Source of the DNA: Nostoc sp. S13
GTDB taxonomy: Bacteria > Cyanobacteriota > Cyanobacteriia > Cyanobacteriales > Nostocaceae
Reading direction: 5' to 3'
Assembly (NCBI RefSeq): GCF_029379315.1
Contig: NZ_JAQYWQ010000042.1
Location: 1-49,160 of the forward strand
Length of the DNA: 49,160 nt
The notes beneath the pieces were generated by a model that saw only the letters and a list, made by a program, of their open reading frames with translations, made no database searches and had not been told where the DNA came from. Positions 26,769-39,402 of this stretch are shown here, piece by piece. Position 1 is the first letter of the stretch. Each line of letters opens with the position of its first letter. The position numbers and the translations under genes are program-made.

Positions 26769-27416
26769 TCATAGTTTTTCAAGACGCGGATTAAAACTAG
26801 CTCCCGTCCTCCCAGTCACAATCCACAAAATTGATCGCCCACAATCTCGCACCACCCGCATCAAGGTTTCTGACTCCTCTCCTTGCGAAGGAACCTCCAC
26901 AGGTGTAACCGCAACCCCGTGACTACCGAGAACGATCGCCGCGATCGCTCTTGCCCTCTTCATGTGATAATCGGATGTAATTAGATAAATATGCTGTAAC
27001 TTCTGCCTGACAAAATCTTCTACCAAAGTCGTAAAATTAGTCACAGTATCCGTTGTACCATCTAAGTGCAACCGCTGATTCGGAACGTCAAACTGTTGGA
27101 AAATACGGCGATTAACATCCAGATTCCTAGCATAATCAGAAACCCAAATATCTACATTAGTGTGAGATTGCCAAAATCGGGCAGCAAACTCCATTCTTTC
27201 GGAAGCACTCCCCAAGACTAAAATAGCCTGGGGTATTGGGGCTTGATGGAGTGCAACAGCTATTCTTATAGGAATAATACTAGCGAAGAAAAAGGCGATC
27301 GCTAAAACGAGCATTACCAATATTTTTTGGGTATTGAAACTCAAAAGTATGCTGCTACTGTTAGCTACTACGAAACCAGGAATCAAGCCGAGAAATTTAC
27401 GTCGCCCCTTCAGCAT
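26769..27416 (-). CDS. YdcF/DUF218 family membrane-anchored protein, copy 2
   Basis: 215 residues. One membrane helix (about 31-53) precedes a DUF218 domain with QAILVLGSASERMEFAARFW, DTVTNFTTLVEDFVRQK, LITSDYHMKRARAIA and ILWIVTGRTGASFNP. It is a clear paralogue of the protein at 23174-23815, with most domain residues shared, while the N-terminal 30 residues differ. It follows the small exported protein gene by 28 bases on the same strand, so the two are probably cotranscribed. Confidence 0.87.
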   Translation of the reverse strand: MLKGRRKFLGLIPGFVVANSSSILLSFNTQKILVMLVLAIAFFFASIIPIRIAVALHQAPIPQAILVLGSASERMEFAARFWQSHTNVDIWVSDYARNLDVNRRIFQQFDVPNQRLHLDGTTDTVTNFTTLVEDFVRQKLQHIYLITSDYHMKRARAIAAIVLGSHGVAVTPVEVPSQGEESETLMRVVRDCGRSILWIVTGRTGASFNPRLEKL

Positions 27417-27444
27417 AAAATGTTAAATTTCAAAACAGGGTTAA

Positions 27445-27975
27445 TTAAATGTCACACTGATTAGTTTGGCAATATTTGGCATTATCTATAAATCCCTGCA
27501 ACTTATTCAAGGGAATTATCTGAAATGATGACCCACCCTGTACCTCAGCAGCGATGTAAGCAAACTTTTGCCCGCGATAAAACTGGTCACGTCCAACTTT
27601 GGTGATATATCGAGACTTCTGGAAGTCATTGGCAATGTTGGAATTATAAATATTTTGTAAGAGTTTCACTGCATTAGCATTTTTTGTGGCGAATTTGAGG
27701 CTTGAGTCACCACTGACAGTTATTCCTTCTTTAGTCACTGTCCCATTTTGAGAAGTGACATCAGCATAAAAGTATAATTTTCCCTTTGTACCTTCGTAGC
27801 CGTGGGCTTCGCTGTTGTATCTCAGAGTTGGTAGTTGAGGTCTGGTCTTTGCCCATTTGACAACGGTGCTGATGTTTTGCTCTGGAAGCGCATTTGCCGG
27901 AGTGACAGTCAAAATAACTGCGATCGCACATAGGGTAACATTGAATAAATAGTTAAATTTATAACTTTTAAGCAT
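27445..27975 (-). CDS. Small exported protein of unknown function
   Basis: 176 residues. A signal peptide is clear: a basic start, the hydrophobic stretch LFNVTLCAIAVILTV, and TPANA before a likely cleavage after residue 29. The mature part (about 147 residues) is rich in Lys, Asn and Tyr, mixed in secondary structure, with a pair of cysteines near the end (AKYCQTNQCDI). I do not recognise the family. Its pairing with a YdcF gene beside a polysaccharide locus suggests an envelope role. Confidence 0.7.
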   Translation of the reverse strand: MLKSYKFNYLFNVTLCAIAVILTVTPANALPEQNISTVVKWAKTRPQLPTLRYNSEAHGYEGTKGKLYFYADVTSQNGTVTKEGITVSGDSSLKFATKNANAVKLLQNIYNSNIANDFQKSRYITKVGRDQFYRGQKFAYIAAEVQGGSSFQIIPLNKLQGFIDNAKYCQTNQCDI

Positions 27976-31891
<3,916 letters not shown>

Positions 31892-32255
31892 GGAATAAAA
31901 AATAGGGAATAGGGTACAGATTATTTCCTGTGCCCTGTGCCCTGTCCCCTTCGTAACCTTTCGTAATAACGCTCTCAGATTGCAGTTAAAACAGTAAATT
32001 CTGAAAAGCAATATTACAAAGTGTTAAGAGCAGTCATAAATGCTCAACAGAATGCCGGAAAATGTTTTGCGGAAGGTAACTGAGTTTGAAAGCTTGTGTA
32101 CTTATGTTGACTCAAGCAAGCTTGTAATTTATCAGCCGTAGCAGTTATGAAACTGTTGTGTCTAAAAGAACGAGAAAACAAACTCAGTAAACCAAATTTA
32201 AAGTCGCACCAGTTTAATCAAATCCTGGTTTCATTCGTATTGGAGGAATCCATTA
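31892..32255. promoter_or_regulatory. apcE-apcA spacer
   Basis: 364 bp. The first part holds short heptamer-like repeats (ccctgtgccctgtgccctgt region at 31926-31950). The rest is AT-rich and probably contains the apcA promoter and leader, since apcA is normally expressed far above apcE. A GGAGGA ribosome-binding site lies just before the apcA ATG. Confidence 0.5.
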
Positions 32256-32744
32256 ATGAGTATCGTCACGAAAGCTATCGTGAATGCTGATGCAGAAGCC
32301 CGCTATCTCAGCCCTGGTGAGTTAGATCGGATCAAATCCTTTGTTGCAAGTGGTGAGCGCCGTGTGCGGATTGCTCAAATTTTGTCAGAAAATCGCGAAC
32401 GCCTGGTTAAGCAAGCTGGCGATCAACTGTTCCAAAAGCGTCCTGATGTTGTGTCTCCCGGTGGGAACGCTTACGGTCAAGAATTGACTGCTACTTGTCT
32501 TCGTGACCTCGATTACTACCTCCGCCTCGTTACCTACGGTATCGTTGCTGGTGATGTTACCCCGATCGAAGAAATTGGTGTTATCGGCGCCCGTGAACTG
32601 TACAAGTCTTTAGGAACTCCTATCGATGGTGTTGCTGAAGGTATCCGTGGGTTGAAGAATGTAGCTGGTACATTGCTGTCTGGTGATGACGCTAGTGAAG
32701 CTGGTAGCTACTTCGACTACCTAGTTGGCGCTCTTTTAGGATAG
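32256..32744 (+). CDS. apcA: Allophycocyanin alpha subunit
   Basis: Core light-harvesting phycobiliprotein. 162 residues, family length. The bilin attachment site is Cys81 in [20 protein letters not shown]. Start [20 protein letters not shown]. It pairs with ApcB, encoded 64 bases downstream, to form the trimers of the core cylinders. Confidence 0.98.
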   Translation: MSIVTKAIVNADAEARYLSPGELDRIKSFVASGERRVRIAQILSENRERLVKQAGDQLFQKRPDVVSPGGNAYGQELTATCLRDLDYYLRLVTYGIVAGDVTPIEEIGVIGARELYKSLGTPIDGVAEGIRGLKNVAGTLLSGDDASEAGSYFDYLVGALLG

Positions 32745-32808
32745 GGTAAAGCTGTTTACCTACTTAAACAGAAGATTGCAATACGGTTGGAAATAAGGAA
32801 TTAACAAC

Positions 32809-33297
32809 ATGGCTCAAGACGCAATTACCGCTGTCATTAACTCCGCAGACGTTCAAGGTAAATACCTAGACTCTTCTGCTTTAGAGAAGCTAAAAGGCTA
32901 TTTCTCCACTGGCGAACTGCGGGTACGTGCAGCTAGCACCATCAGCGCTAACGCTGCTGCGATCGTCAAAGAAGCTGTAGCAAAATCTTTGCTATACTCT
33001 GACATCACCCGTCCCGGCGGCAACATGTACACTACTCGCCGCTATGCTGCTTGCATCCGTGATTTGGACTACTACCTCCGTTATGCCACCTATGCTATGT
33101 TGGCTGGCGATCCTTCCATTTTGGATGAGCGTGTACTAAATGGCTTGAAGGAAACCTATAACTCCTTGGGTGTTCCCGTCGGTGCTACTGTGCAAGCTAT
33201 CCAAGCAATCAAGGAAGTAACCGCCAGTTTGGTAGGTTCTGACGCCGGTAAGGAAATGGGCGTTTACTTAGACTATATCTCCTCTGGCTTAAGCTAA
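32809..33297 (+). CDS. apcB: Allophycocyanin beta subunit
   Basis: 162 residues. Bilin cysteine Cys82 (Cys81 without Met) in [20 protein letters not shown]. The asparagine in [11 protein letters not shown] is the one usually N-methylated in beta subunits. A clear AAGGA precedes the ATG. It lies between apcA and apcC in the usual order. Confidence 0.98.
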   Translation: MAQDAITAVINSADVQGKYLDSSALEKLKGYFSTGELRVRAASTISANAAAIVKEAVAKSLLYSDITRPGGNMYTTRRYAACIRDLDYYLRYATYAMLAGDPSILDERVLNGLKETYNSLGVPVGATVQAIQAIKEVTASLVGSDAGKEMGVYLDYISSGLS

Positions 33298-33341
33298 GAA
33301 GTAGTTTGCGCTTAAGAATTTAGGTGCGGCTTTATTAAGGT

Positions 33342-33439
33342 CTGGAAATCAACCGTGAGTGCTAGAACGTTATATTGCTTATCTTGGTAAATTATCAGTG
33401 ATGAGTGTTGGTGGTCTAGTATTGATGTTTGATTTCCAG
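33342..33439 (+). promoter_or_regulatory. Inverted repeat in the apcB-apcC spacer
   Basis: CTGGAAATCAA at 33342-33352 is exactly complementary to TTGATTTCCAG at 33429-33439. In RNA this would fold as a long-loop stem between apcB and apcC. apcC is needed at lower level than apcA/B, so partial termination or RNA protection here is plausible, but inferred. Confidence 0.45.
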
Positions 33440-33520
33440 CCTTTGAATGATTAAAAGATTTGCACTCAAGATTTTGAGATAAAAAAAGTTTTCATAAAGT
33501 ATACAGGAGATTTTCAAAAT

Positions 33521-33727
33521 ATGTCCCGTTTGTTTAAAATTACTGCTCTAGTTCCCAGCCAAACCCGAATTCGTACCCAACGCGAACTACAAAATACTTA
33601 CTTCACTAAGCTAGTTCCCTATGAGAACTGGTTCCGCGAACAGCAACGCATTCAAAAAGCAGGTGGCAAAATCATCAAGGTGGAACTAGCAACTGGTAAG
33701 CAAGGTGCTAATACTGGCTTGTCGTAA
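33521..33727 (+). CDS. apcC: Phycobilisome core linker Lc7.8
   Basis: Small CpcD-type linker that caps allophycocyanin trimers. 68 residues. MSRLFKITALVPSQTRIRTQ followed by RELQNTYFTKLVPYENW is the standard sequence pattern. The start has a good GGAG site. Last gene of the operon, followed directly by a terminator. Confidence 0.97.
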   Translation: MSRLFKITALVPSQTRIRTQRELQNTYFTKLVPYENWFREQQRIQKAGGKIIKVELATGKQGANTGLS

Positions 33728-33761
33728 TTCTGTAAATAGAAGATTATTTTAGGGAATTGGT

Positions 33762-33787
33762 AAGAGGTCGAAAAAGACCTCTTTTTT
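33762..33787 (+). terminator. Intrinsic terminator of the apc operon
   Basis: AAGAGGTC (33762-33769), loop GAAAAA, GACCTCTT (33776-33783), then further T residues (six T's in a row from 33782). A classic rho-independent terminator 35 bases after the apcC stop. Confidence 0.9.
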
Positions 33788-33925
33788 GTTGCCTAGATTT
33801 TTGAAAGTTAGAAAATGCGATCGCTCACTGGTGATTCTGCTAACAATCCTTGTATCATCATATCTCCTAAAAGCCAAGCAGTTAATCGGATTAAGTCATT
33901 GAGTTATAGTAAAAAATTGCCATAA

Positions 33926-36379
33926 TCACCACTGACGATTAGCCACGATTAAAGCCTCTGCTGTTGAACTGTCCAAGGGCTTTGAGAAAAAATTTCCCTG
34001 GCCATATTCACATTTCATTGCTCTCAGGAGTGCTAGTTGTTCTGCCGTTTCCAAGCCTTCTGCTGTGACAGTTACACCTATTTTTTTAGACAGAGTGACA
34101 ATTGTCTCAACAATATCTAAATTTCCTTCATCAACACTGCTTCCACTAACAAAGGAGCGGTCAATCTTCAACTCATGAATCGGAAAGTGGTGAAGGCGAC
34201 CTAATGAAGAATAGCCTGTACCAAAGTCATCAATAGCCAACTTAATTCCTAAATTTCTTAGTAGATTTAACGTGGTGGTCACATTCTCGCCGTTTTCCAT
34301 AATTACGCTTTCTGTGATCTCCAATTTCAAACTCTGTATGTCTAAACTAGTCTCCTGTAAGACTTGATTGATGTGCAGCAGTGGCTTTTGTTGACTGAAC
34401 CAAGAACTACAAAGATTGACGCTAATCGTCAAGGCTTGCTCACCCAACTTCCCTGATTTTGGAGGGAATAGCTCTTGCCACTGCTGTGTCTGGCGGCAGG
34501 CTTCACGCATCACCCACTCATCAATTAAAATACTCAGCCCAGTTTCTTGAGCAGTTGGCAGGAAATCTTCTGGAAAAATAATACCCCGTTCTGGATGCTG
34601 CCACCGCACCAGTGCTTCAAAACCAGTTATCCTCCCGGTAGTAAGTGACACAATTGGTTGATAATGAATCCGAAACTCCTGACGTTCAATAGCTCGTCGC
34701 AGAGCCGTCTCCAACTGCAAGTGTGCCATTACCTGAATATGCATATCAGTATTAAACATCTCGTAGCGCACCTTGTCTTGTGCCTTAGCTCGGTACATTG
34801 CAATGTCGGCGTTACGCAGAAGGTCTTCTGGTTGGTTATAATCTGTCATGCTCAAGGCAATACCAATACTGACTGTGGTAAACACTTCTTGCCCATCTAA
34901 AACTACGGGAATTGCCAGTTTTTCTTGTATCTGTTCAGTCATACGTACTACGTGGTTGACATCCTGAATTCCTCCCAACAGGATTGTGAACTCGTCTCCT
35001 CCCACCCTTGCAGCTACATCTATAGAGCGCAGGCATTCCTTTAGCCTTTGAGCAATAGTCAGCAGTACTTGGTCACCAAATGTGTGTCCCAAGCTGTCGT
35101 TGATAAATTTGAAGCGATCTAAGTCTAGAAACAGCACCGCAAATAAATAATCTGAATGCCGCTTTGAATAATCGATCGCATTTCTGAGACTATTCATAAA
35201 TAAAGTGCGGTTTGGCAACCCCGTCAGTGCATCATGAGATGCCAAATGTCGCAGTTGTGATTCTGCTCGCTTACGCTCTGTAACTTCAATTAGCAATTCC
35301 TGATTTGTTTTCGCTAGTTCTGCTGTTCGTTCTCTGACACGAGTTTCTAGCTGATCATGAGCTATTCGTAACGCCTCTTCTGCTTGCTCTAGTTTCTGAT
35401 TCTTTTGTGAAAGTTTTTGAATGTAAGTTGCGATCGTTTGGATAAGGTTATTGAAGGATATTGACAATAGACCGATTTCATCTGATGTGGTGACAGGAAC
35501 TCGCAAAGTAAAATCTGATGAAGAACTAACAAGTTGAGCAACCTGAGTCACAGCTTCAATCGGCCGGGCGATCGCTCGACTGGTAGAGAAGGCTAAGACA
35601 GCAGCAAACAAGACTGAGAGTACCATACTGATCGGAATAATCTGGTTTCGCAGATCCTCTGCTTTTGTCAAGGCGTACTTTGCTTCTCTCTCTTGCTGTC
35701 CAGCGCTTTTAATAAAAGTTGTGAGCTCGTAAGCAGAGCTAACAATTACACCAAATTCGGGGCCACCTGTAAAGTCTGTGATTTGTTTCTTAGCTGCACC
35801 ACTTGATTGTGGTTGTAACATCTGCGGCTTTATCTGGTTGAGCACGACTTGAAGCTGTTGGTAGAATTTTTCCGCCGCCTGATAATCTTTGGACAACAAA
35901 CGATCCAAGTTTTTTGTAGCTGTGGTTTGTGGTGATCGCTGGAGTTCGTTGATCAGCTGCTTAATTTTTTCTGCTCGCTCAGACAATTCCGACTTGTGTT
36001 GCTCAAACTCTTTCGGCTTTTTGAGTAAAGGTACAAACTCTCTGGTAGGTAGAGTTCGAAGCATGGCTACTTGCAAGTCACTCAATAGATCACCTTGTTG
36101 ATTAGCACTGTCTTGACTGGTAATCGCTTCTTGCTGGTAGTAATTGCCAAGGGTCAATCCAGCGATCGTTCCTCCTAGAGCAATGCTCAGAGCTACAGCA
36201 TAGCCGCCAATAATTTTATTTCTCAAACTCAAACGGCGCAGGATGTCTGATATCCTGTTTGAACGAATTTGTAATGGGATAAATCGACAGATGAGATTGG
36301 GTTGACTCTTCACAAGATTCTGGCTTTTAGAGTAAAGAATTCTGCTACACTTATATAAATCAAAGGAAGTAGCCTTCAT
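33926..36379 (-). CDS. Membrane sensor with HAMP, GGDEF and EAL domains (cyclic-di-GMP turnover)
   Basis: 817 residues. Two membrane helices (about 56-78 and 247-266) flank an extracytoplasmic sensor region. Then HAMP (267-318), a coiled coil (322-372), GGDEF (about 376-535) and EAL (about 552-810). GGDEF is intact (RVGGDEF, 458-464) with an inhibitory RxxD site (RSID, 451-454). EAL is intact too: FEALVRW, SVNLCSS, LEITES, AIDDFGTGYSSL, LKIDRSFV and TAEGLET. Both synthesis and breakdown of c-di-GMP look possible. It sits alone, convergent with apcC. Its signal is unknown. It starts at an ATG, but the first 45 residues look weakly conserved. Confidence 0.93.
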   Translation of the reverse strand: MKATSFDLYKCSRILYSKSQNLVKSQPNLICRFIPLQIRSNRISDILRRLSLRNKIIGGYAVALSIALGGTIAGLTLGNYYQQEAITSQDSANQQGDLLSDLQVAMLRTLPTREFVPLLKKPKEFEQHKSELSERAEKIKQLINELQRSPQTTATKNLDRLLSKDYQAAEKFYQQLQVVLNQIKPQMLQPQSSGAAKKQITDFTGGPEFGVIVSSAYELTTFIKSAGQQEREAKYALTKAEDLRNQIIPISMVLSVLFAAVLAFSTSRAIARPIEAVTQVAQLVSSSSDFTLRVPVTTSDEIGLLSISFNNLIQTIATYIQKLSQKNQKLEQAEEALRIAHDQLETRVRERTAELAKTNQELLIEVTERKRAESQLRHLASHDALTGLPNRTLFMNSLRNAIDYSKRHSDYLFAVLFLDLDRFKFINDSLGHTFGDQVLLTIAQRLKECLRSIDVAARVGGDEFTILLGGIQDVNHVVRMTEQIQEKLAIPVVLDGQEVFTTVSIGIALSMTDYNQPEDLLRNADIAMYRAKAQDKVRYEMFNTDMHIQVMAHLQLETALRRAIERQEFRIHYQPIVSLTTGRITGFEALVRWQHPERGIIFPEDFLPTAQETGLSILIDEWVMREACRQTQQWQELFPPKSGKLGEQALTISVNLCSSWFSQQKPLLHINQVLQETSLDIQSLKLEITESVIMENGENVTTTLNLLRNLGIKLAIDDFGTGYSSLGRLHHFPIHELKIDRSFVSGSSVDEGNLDIVETIVTLSKKIGVTVTAEGLETAEQLALLRAMKCEYGQGNFFSKPLDSSTAEALIVANRQW

Positions 36380-36617
36380 TCTTGTACTCTAACCCGTACA
36401 GCAGGGTGCAAATAAACCAACCATTTAAAATGAGTGAAAACCTTATTTGGTAAGCTTTCTTAATTTTGAATTCTACGTAGCGGTACTACGCTTAGGTATT
36501 CTATCAAGCCCTTCAGAAGAGTCTAAAACTTTGTTGCAGCAAAGGTTTTAGATTAGCCGGCATTTTATCGGAGCTACTCTAAATATTACTCCCACTACAG
36601 TGATGAAACAGAGCTAA

Positions 36618-37328
36618 TTAACTCTCAACAGTATTGATAACAGAAGGCAGTATAAGTTCTGGTGAACTCATCCACCAGCGAATAATTCTTTCTTCTTTAA
36701 CGCTGCACTGTACGGCACCCCCCACTGCTGTTAGATATGTAATAACCTCTGGCAAAAGCTGACGAATCATTTTGCGTGTTCCTTGAGCAGTAAAGATTTC
36801 TACTTCCCCAAATGATTTTTCCATATAGACTGAGTAGAATCCCATATCTCGCAAGGAATTAATTAATCTTGGGTCTGACTGCTCCCGCGATAAAGTAATG
36901 TGCAGTTCATCTTGACGAAATGTTCCAGGTGCTAAAGATGCCAACTTCAGCTTAAAAGGAATTTCAATTTCTGGATTGAAAGATTTTTCCTCAATTTCTA
37001 TGTCAACGGGAATATATTCCGCCTCAATGTACCCTTCTATAGCTTCAGAATTATCCTCTAAGTAGCGGAGAATACTAGCAAACTTTTCTCTAACTTGTGA
37101 TGCACATTTAGTTTTTATTGTCAAGTGCTTTTTGGGAGGACGATGAGCAAGTCCTTCGGGATGACCTGAGAAATCGGAATTCCAAAAGTTCTGAGTCTCG
37201 ATCAGAAATTTTTCAAAAGGAGTTGAAAGCGTCTGAGCATCTATATGAATGTGAAACTCACCTACTAATGCTGGACGAGTAGATTTACGCACAATTGTGT
37301 TTGTGGTGGTTTTGCTGCTATTCGTCAT
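36618..37328 (-). CDS. Uncharacterised protein with two H-x-T motifs (2H phosphoesterase-like?)
   Basis: 236 residues, soluble, no signal or membrane segment. I do not recognise a named family with certainty. Two motifs of the form His-hydrophobic-Thr-hydrophobic are present, HLTI at 68-71 and HITL at 143-146, 75 residues apart. Each lies in a predicted strand followed by a helix. That is the signature and spacing of 2H phosphoesterases (LigT/ThpR, cyclic phosphodiesterase). A further HIHID near residue 26 is similar but lacks Thr. Function is inferred only. Flanked by 238 and 405 bp of non-coding DNA, so a single-gene unit. Confidence 0.65.
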   Translation of the reverse strand: MTNSSKTTTNTIVRKSTRPALVGEFHIHIDAQTLSTPFEKFLIETQNFWNSDFSGHPEGLAHRPPKKHLTIKTKCASQVREKFASILRYLEDNSEAIEGYIEAEYIPVDIEIEEKSFNPEIEIPFKLKLASLAPGTFRQDELHITLSREQSDPRLINSLRDMGFYSVYMEKSFGEVEIFTAQGTRKMIRQLLPEVITYLTAVGGAVQCSVKEERIIRWWMSSPELILPSVINTVES

Positions 37329-37733
37329 ATTGACGCAAGCTTTTTAAATAGTTCCATTAACCATAGCCCTGAGAAAGTTAAGCCACTACCGTAATATTAC
37401 TGAAACTTTATCTGGGCTTTGTATGAGAAACTTTCTGGATGCGTGACAAATTAAAAATTTTTCGGTTTGTCAAAAGTCAAATCAAGGAAAGCAAGAAGTA
37501 TTGTGTTGTCAAATTTGGTAGTGGTCTGAGAAAAATATCCTTTGTATCAACTAGCGATCGCCAGAACAACCCCAGTCAAGGCGACTAGGAATTAGATTAA
37601 TAGTTGCTAGCTGAGTGTATTCAAGTTGACCATTATCAAATGTATCGTTGTCAAACCTACTTAAGAGTTATAAGTTATGATTTATGAGCTTTATTACTAA
37701 CTCCTAATTCCTAACTTTTTACCTGTACTGATC
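37329..37733. other. Spacer upstream of ftsW
   Basis: 405 bp, AT-rich, no gene found. It lies between divergent genes, so it should carry promoters for both. Near 37690-37725 there are short ctaactcctaattcctaac-type repeats like those in the atp operon. Confidence 0.4.
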
Positions 37734-38936
37734 GTGAATCTACGCCGCCTGATTCCAATTTTTGATATTTCCGTCTCCAACTGGGGATTAGAAGCGCGGT
37801 TGTTGCGCTGGTTAACATTGATTTGGCTGTTCGTCGGCTTGATCATGCTATTTTCAGCATCTTATCCCGTTGCTGATGCGCGTCAAAATGATGGGTTGTA
37901 CTACTTTAAGCGTCAACTGCTTTGGGTCTTAGTTTCCTTAATCGGATTCAATATTATAGTTAATTTGCCGTTGCAGAAAATTTTGGGACTATCCCATTGG
38001 TTTTTGTTGCTATTTTTGGCGTTAATTTTTGTCACACTGATCCCAGGATTCGGAAAAAAGGCTTTTGACGCAGCGCGTTGGATTGCGATCGGGCCAATTC
38101 CGATTCAACCTTCAGAATTGATTAAACCCTTTTTGGTGCTGCAAAGTGCGCGGCTTTTTGGTCAGTGGGAACGAATCAGTTGGCGGGTTCGCTTGGCTTG
38201 GTTGGGTATTTTTGGTCTGGTACTTTTAGGAATTCTTGCCCAGCCAAACTTGAGTACAACAGCACTTTGCGGCATGACTATTTGGCTAATTGCTCTAGCG
38301 GCTGGCTTACCTTACAAATACCTGGGAGGAACAGCAATTGGTGGAGTGATGTTGGCCATACTCAGTATTAGTATTAAAGAGTATCAGCGTAAGCGGGTGA
38401 TGTCATTCCTCAATCCGTGGGCGGATGCTACAGGAGATGGCTACCAGTTAGTGCAAAGTCTACTAGCTGTGGGTTCTGGTAGAACTTGGGGATCTGGATA
38501 TGGGCTTTCTCAACAAAAGCTGTTTTATTTACCAATTCAGGATACCGATTTTATTTTTGCGGTGTTCGCGGAAGAGTTTGGTTTTGTTGGCGGTATGGTA
38601 TTATTGGCACTTTTAGCTACATTCGCTACTCTCGGATTAATCGTGGCGCTGAAAGCTAAAAATATAGTACATCGATTGGTAGCGATCGGTGTGACGATTT
38701 TGATGGTAGGACAATCATTGCTCCACATCGGTGTTGCTACAGGTTCCCTACCGACTACTGGCTTACCTTTGCCCATGTTTAGTTATGGTGGCAATTCTAT
38801 GATTGCTAGCTTAATAGCTGCTGGGTTGCTGATTCGGGTAGCACGCGAAAGTAGTGAAGCTGAGGTAGTACCGTTGCGAAAACCCCTGCTTGAAAATGGG
38901 CGCAGACGCCGAGCTTTTCAGAAAAATAGGAATTGA
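37734..38936 (+). CDS. ftsW: SEDS-family peptidoglycan polymerase FtsW
   Basis: Septal peptidoglycan glycosyltransferase working with a class B PBP in division. 400 residues, GTG start, ten membrane segments. Signatures: ARWIAIGPIPIQPSELIKP, the catalytic aspartate Asp272 in QDTDFIFAVFAEEFGF, and GLPLPMFSYGGNSMIASL. The loop that reads QPDLG in most relatives is QPNLS here (Asn172). Cyanobacterial FtsW versions may commonly have this. RodA is the main alternative, but the length and C-terminal basic tail fit FtsW better. Confidence 0.88.
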   Translation: MNLRRLIPIFDISVSNWGLEARLLRWLTLIWLFVGLIMLFSASYPVADARQNDGLYYFKRQLLWVLVSLIGFNIIVNLPLQKILGLSHWFLLLFLALIFVTLIPGFGKKAFDAARWIAIGPIPIQPSELIKPFLVLQSARLFGQWERISWRVRLAWLGIFGLVLLGILAQPNLSTTALCGMTIWLIALAAGLPYKYLGGTAIGGVMLAILSISIKEYQRKRVMSFLNPWADATGDGYQLVQSLLAVGSGRTWGSGYGLSQQKLFYLPIQDTDFIFAVFAEEFGFVGGMVLLALLATFATLGLIVALKAKNIVHRLVAIGVTILMVGQSLLHIGVATGSLPTTGLPLPMFSYGGNSMIASLIAAGLLIRVARESSEAEVVPLRKPLLENGRRRRAFQKNRN

Positions 38937-38981
38937 GTTAGTAATAGCCAAGGTAGACAAAGTTTTACGCTCTTTACACAG

Positions 38982-39120
38982 ATCAAATTGGGAGCATCTC
39001 AATGAGTGTAAAAAGCCTTGTAAAACCTCACCCCAACCCTCTCCGTGGGTTCAAAGAGGGAGCAAGAGTCTTGTTTCTCATCTGATATATTTGCTTTCAC
39101 TGAGATGCTCCCATCAAATT
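38982..39120. mobile_element. MITE-like element with 12-bp terminal repeats and 8-bp target duplication
   Basis: The element (38990-39112, 123 bp) begins GGGAGCATCTCA and ends with the exact complement TGAGATGCTCCC (39101-39112). It is flanked on both sides by ATCAAATT (38982-38989 and 39113-39120), an 8-bp direct repeat that reads as a target-site duplication. It has no coding capacity and would need a transposase in trans. The parent IS family is not identified. Confidence 0.85.
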
Positions 39121-39402
39121 GAATACATTATGAAAGACGTAAAACAAACAATAATTAGTTACTCCATGATACTGCTGGGGATGATGCGATCGCTTGACGA
39201 GTGTGTCCACCGATACAACCCCAGATATCAGGCTATAAATCTGGTAGTTGGTAGTAAGATCATCGTCTAGCGCTCAGTTCTAGCTTGTAACGACTGTCTT
39301 AAAAGTCAAGCGATCGCTTCTTTAAAAACTCAGTTGGGTGAGCAAGATGCCCGCCCATTTTTGTTACCTTCTGATGATTGTCATTTTGAATGAGCGAATT
39401 AC
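39121..39402. other. Rest of the ftsW downstream spacer
   Basis: Between the MITE and the next gene there is no convincing coding region. A frame runs from 38890 to 39270, but it crosses the MITE and the end of ftsW and resembles nothing. A HIP1-like gcgatcgc occurs twice. Confidence 0.5.

Noticed and set aside
38890..39270. 126-codon frame after ftsW
   Set aside because: It overlaps the end of ftsW in another frame and runs through the MITE, and has no recognisable domain.
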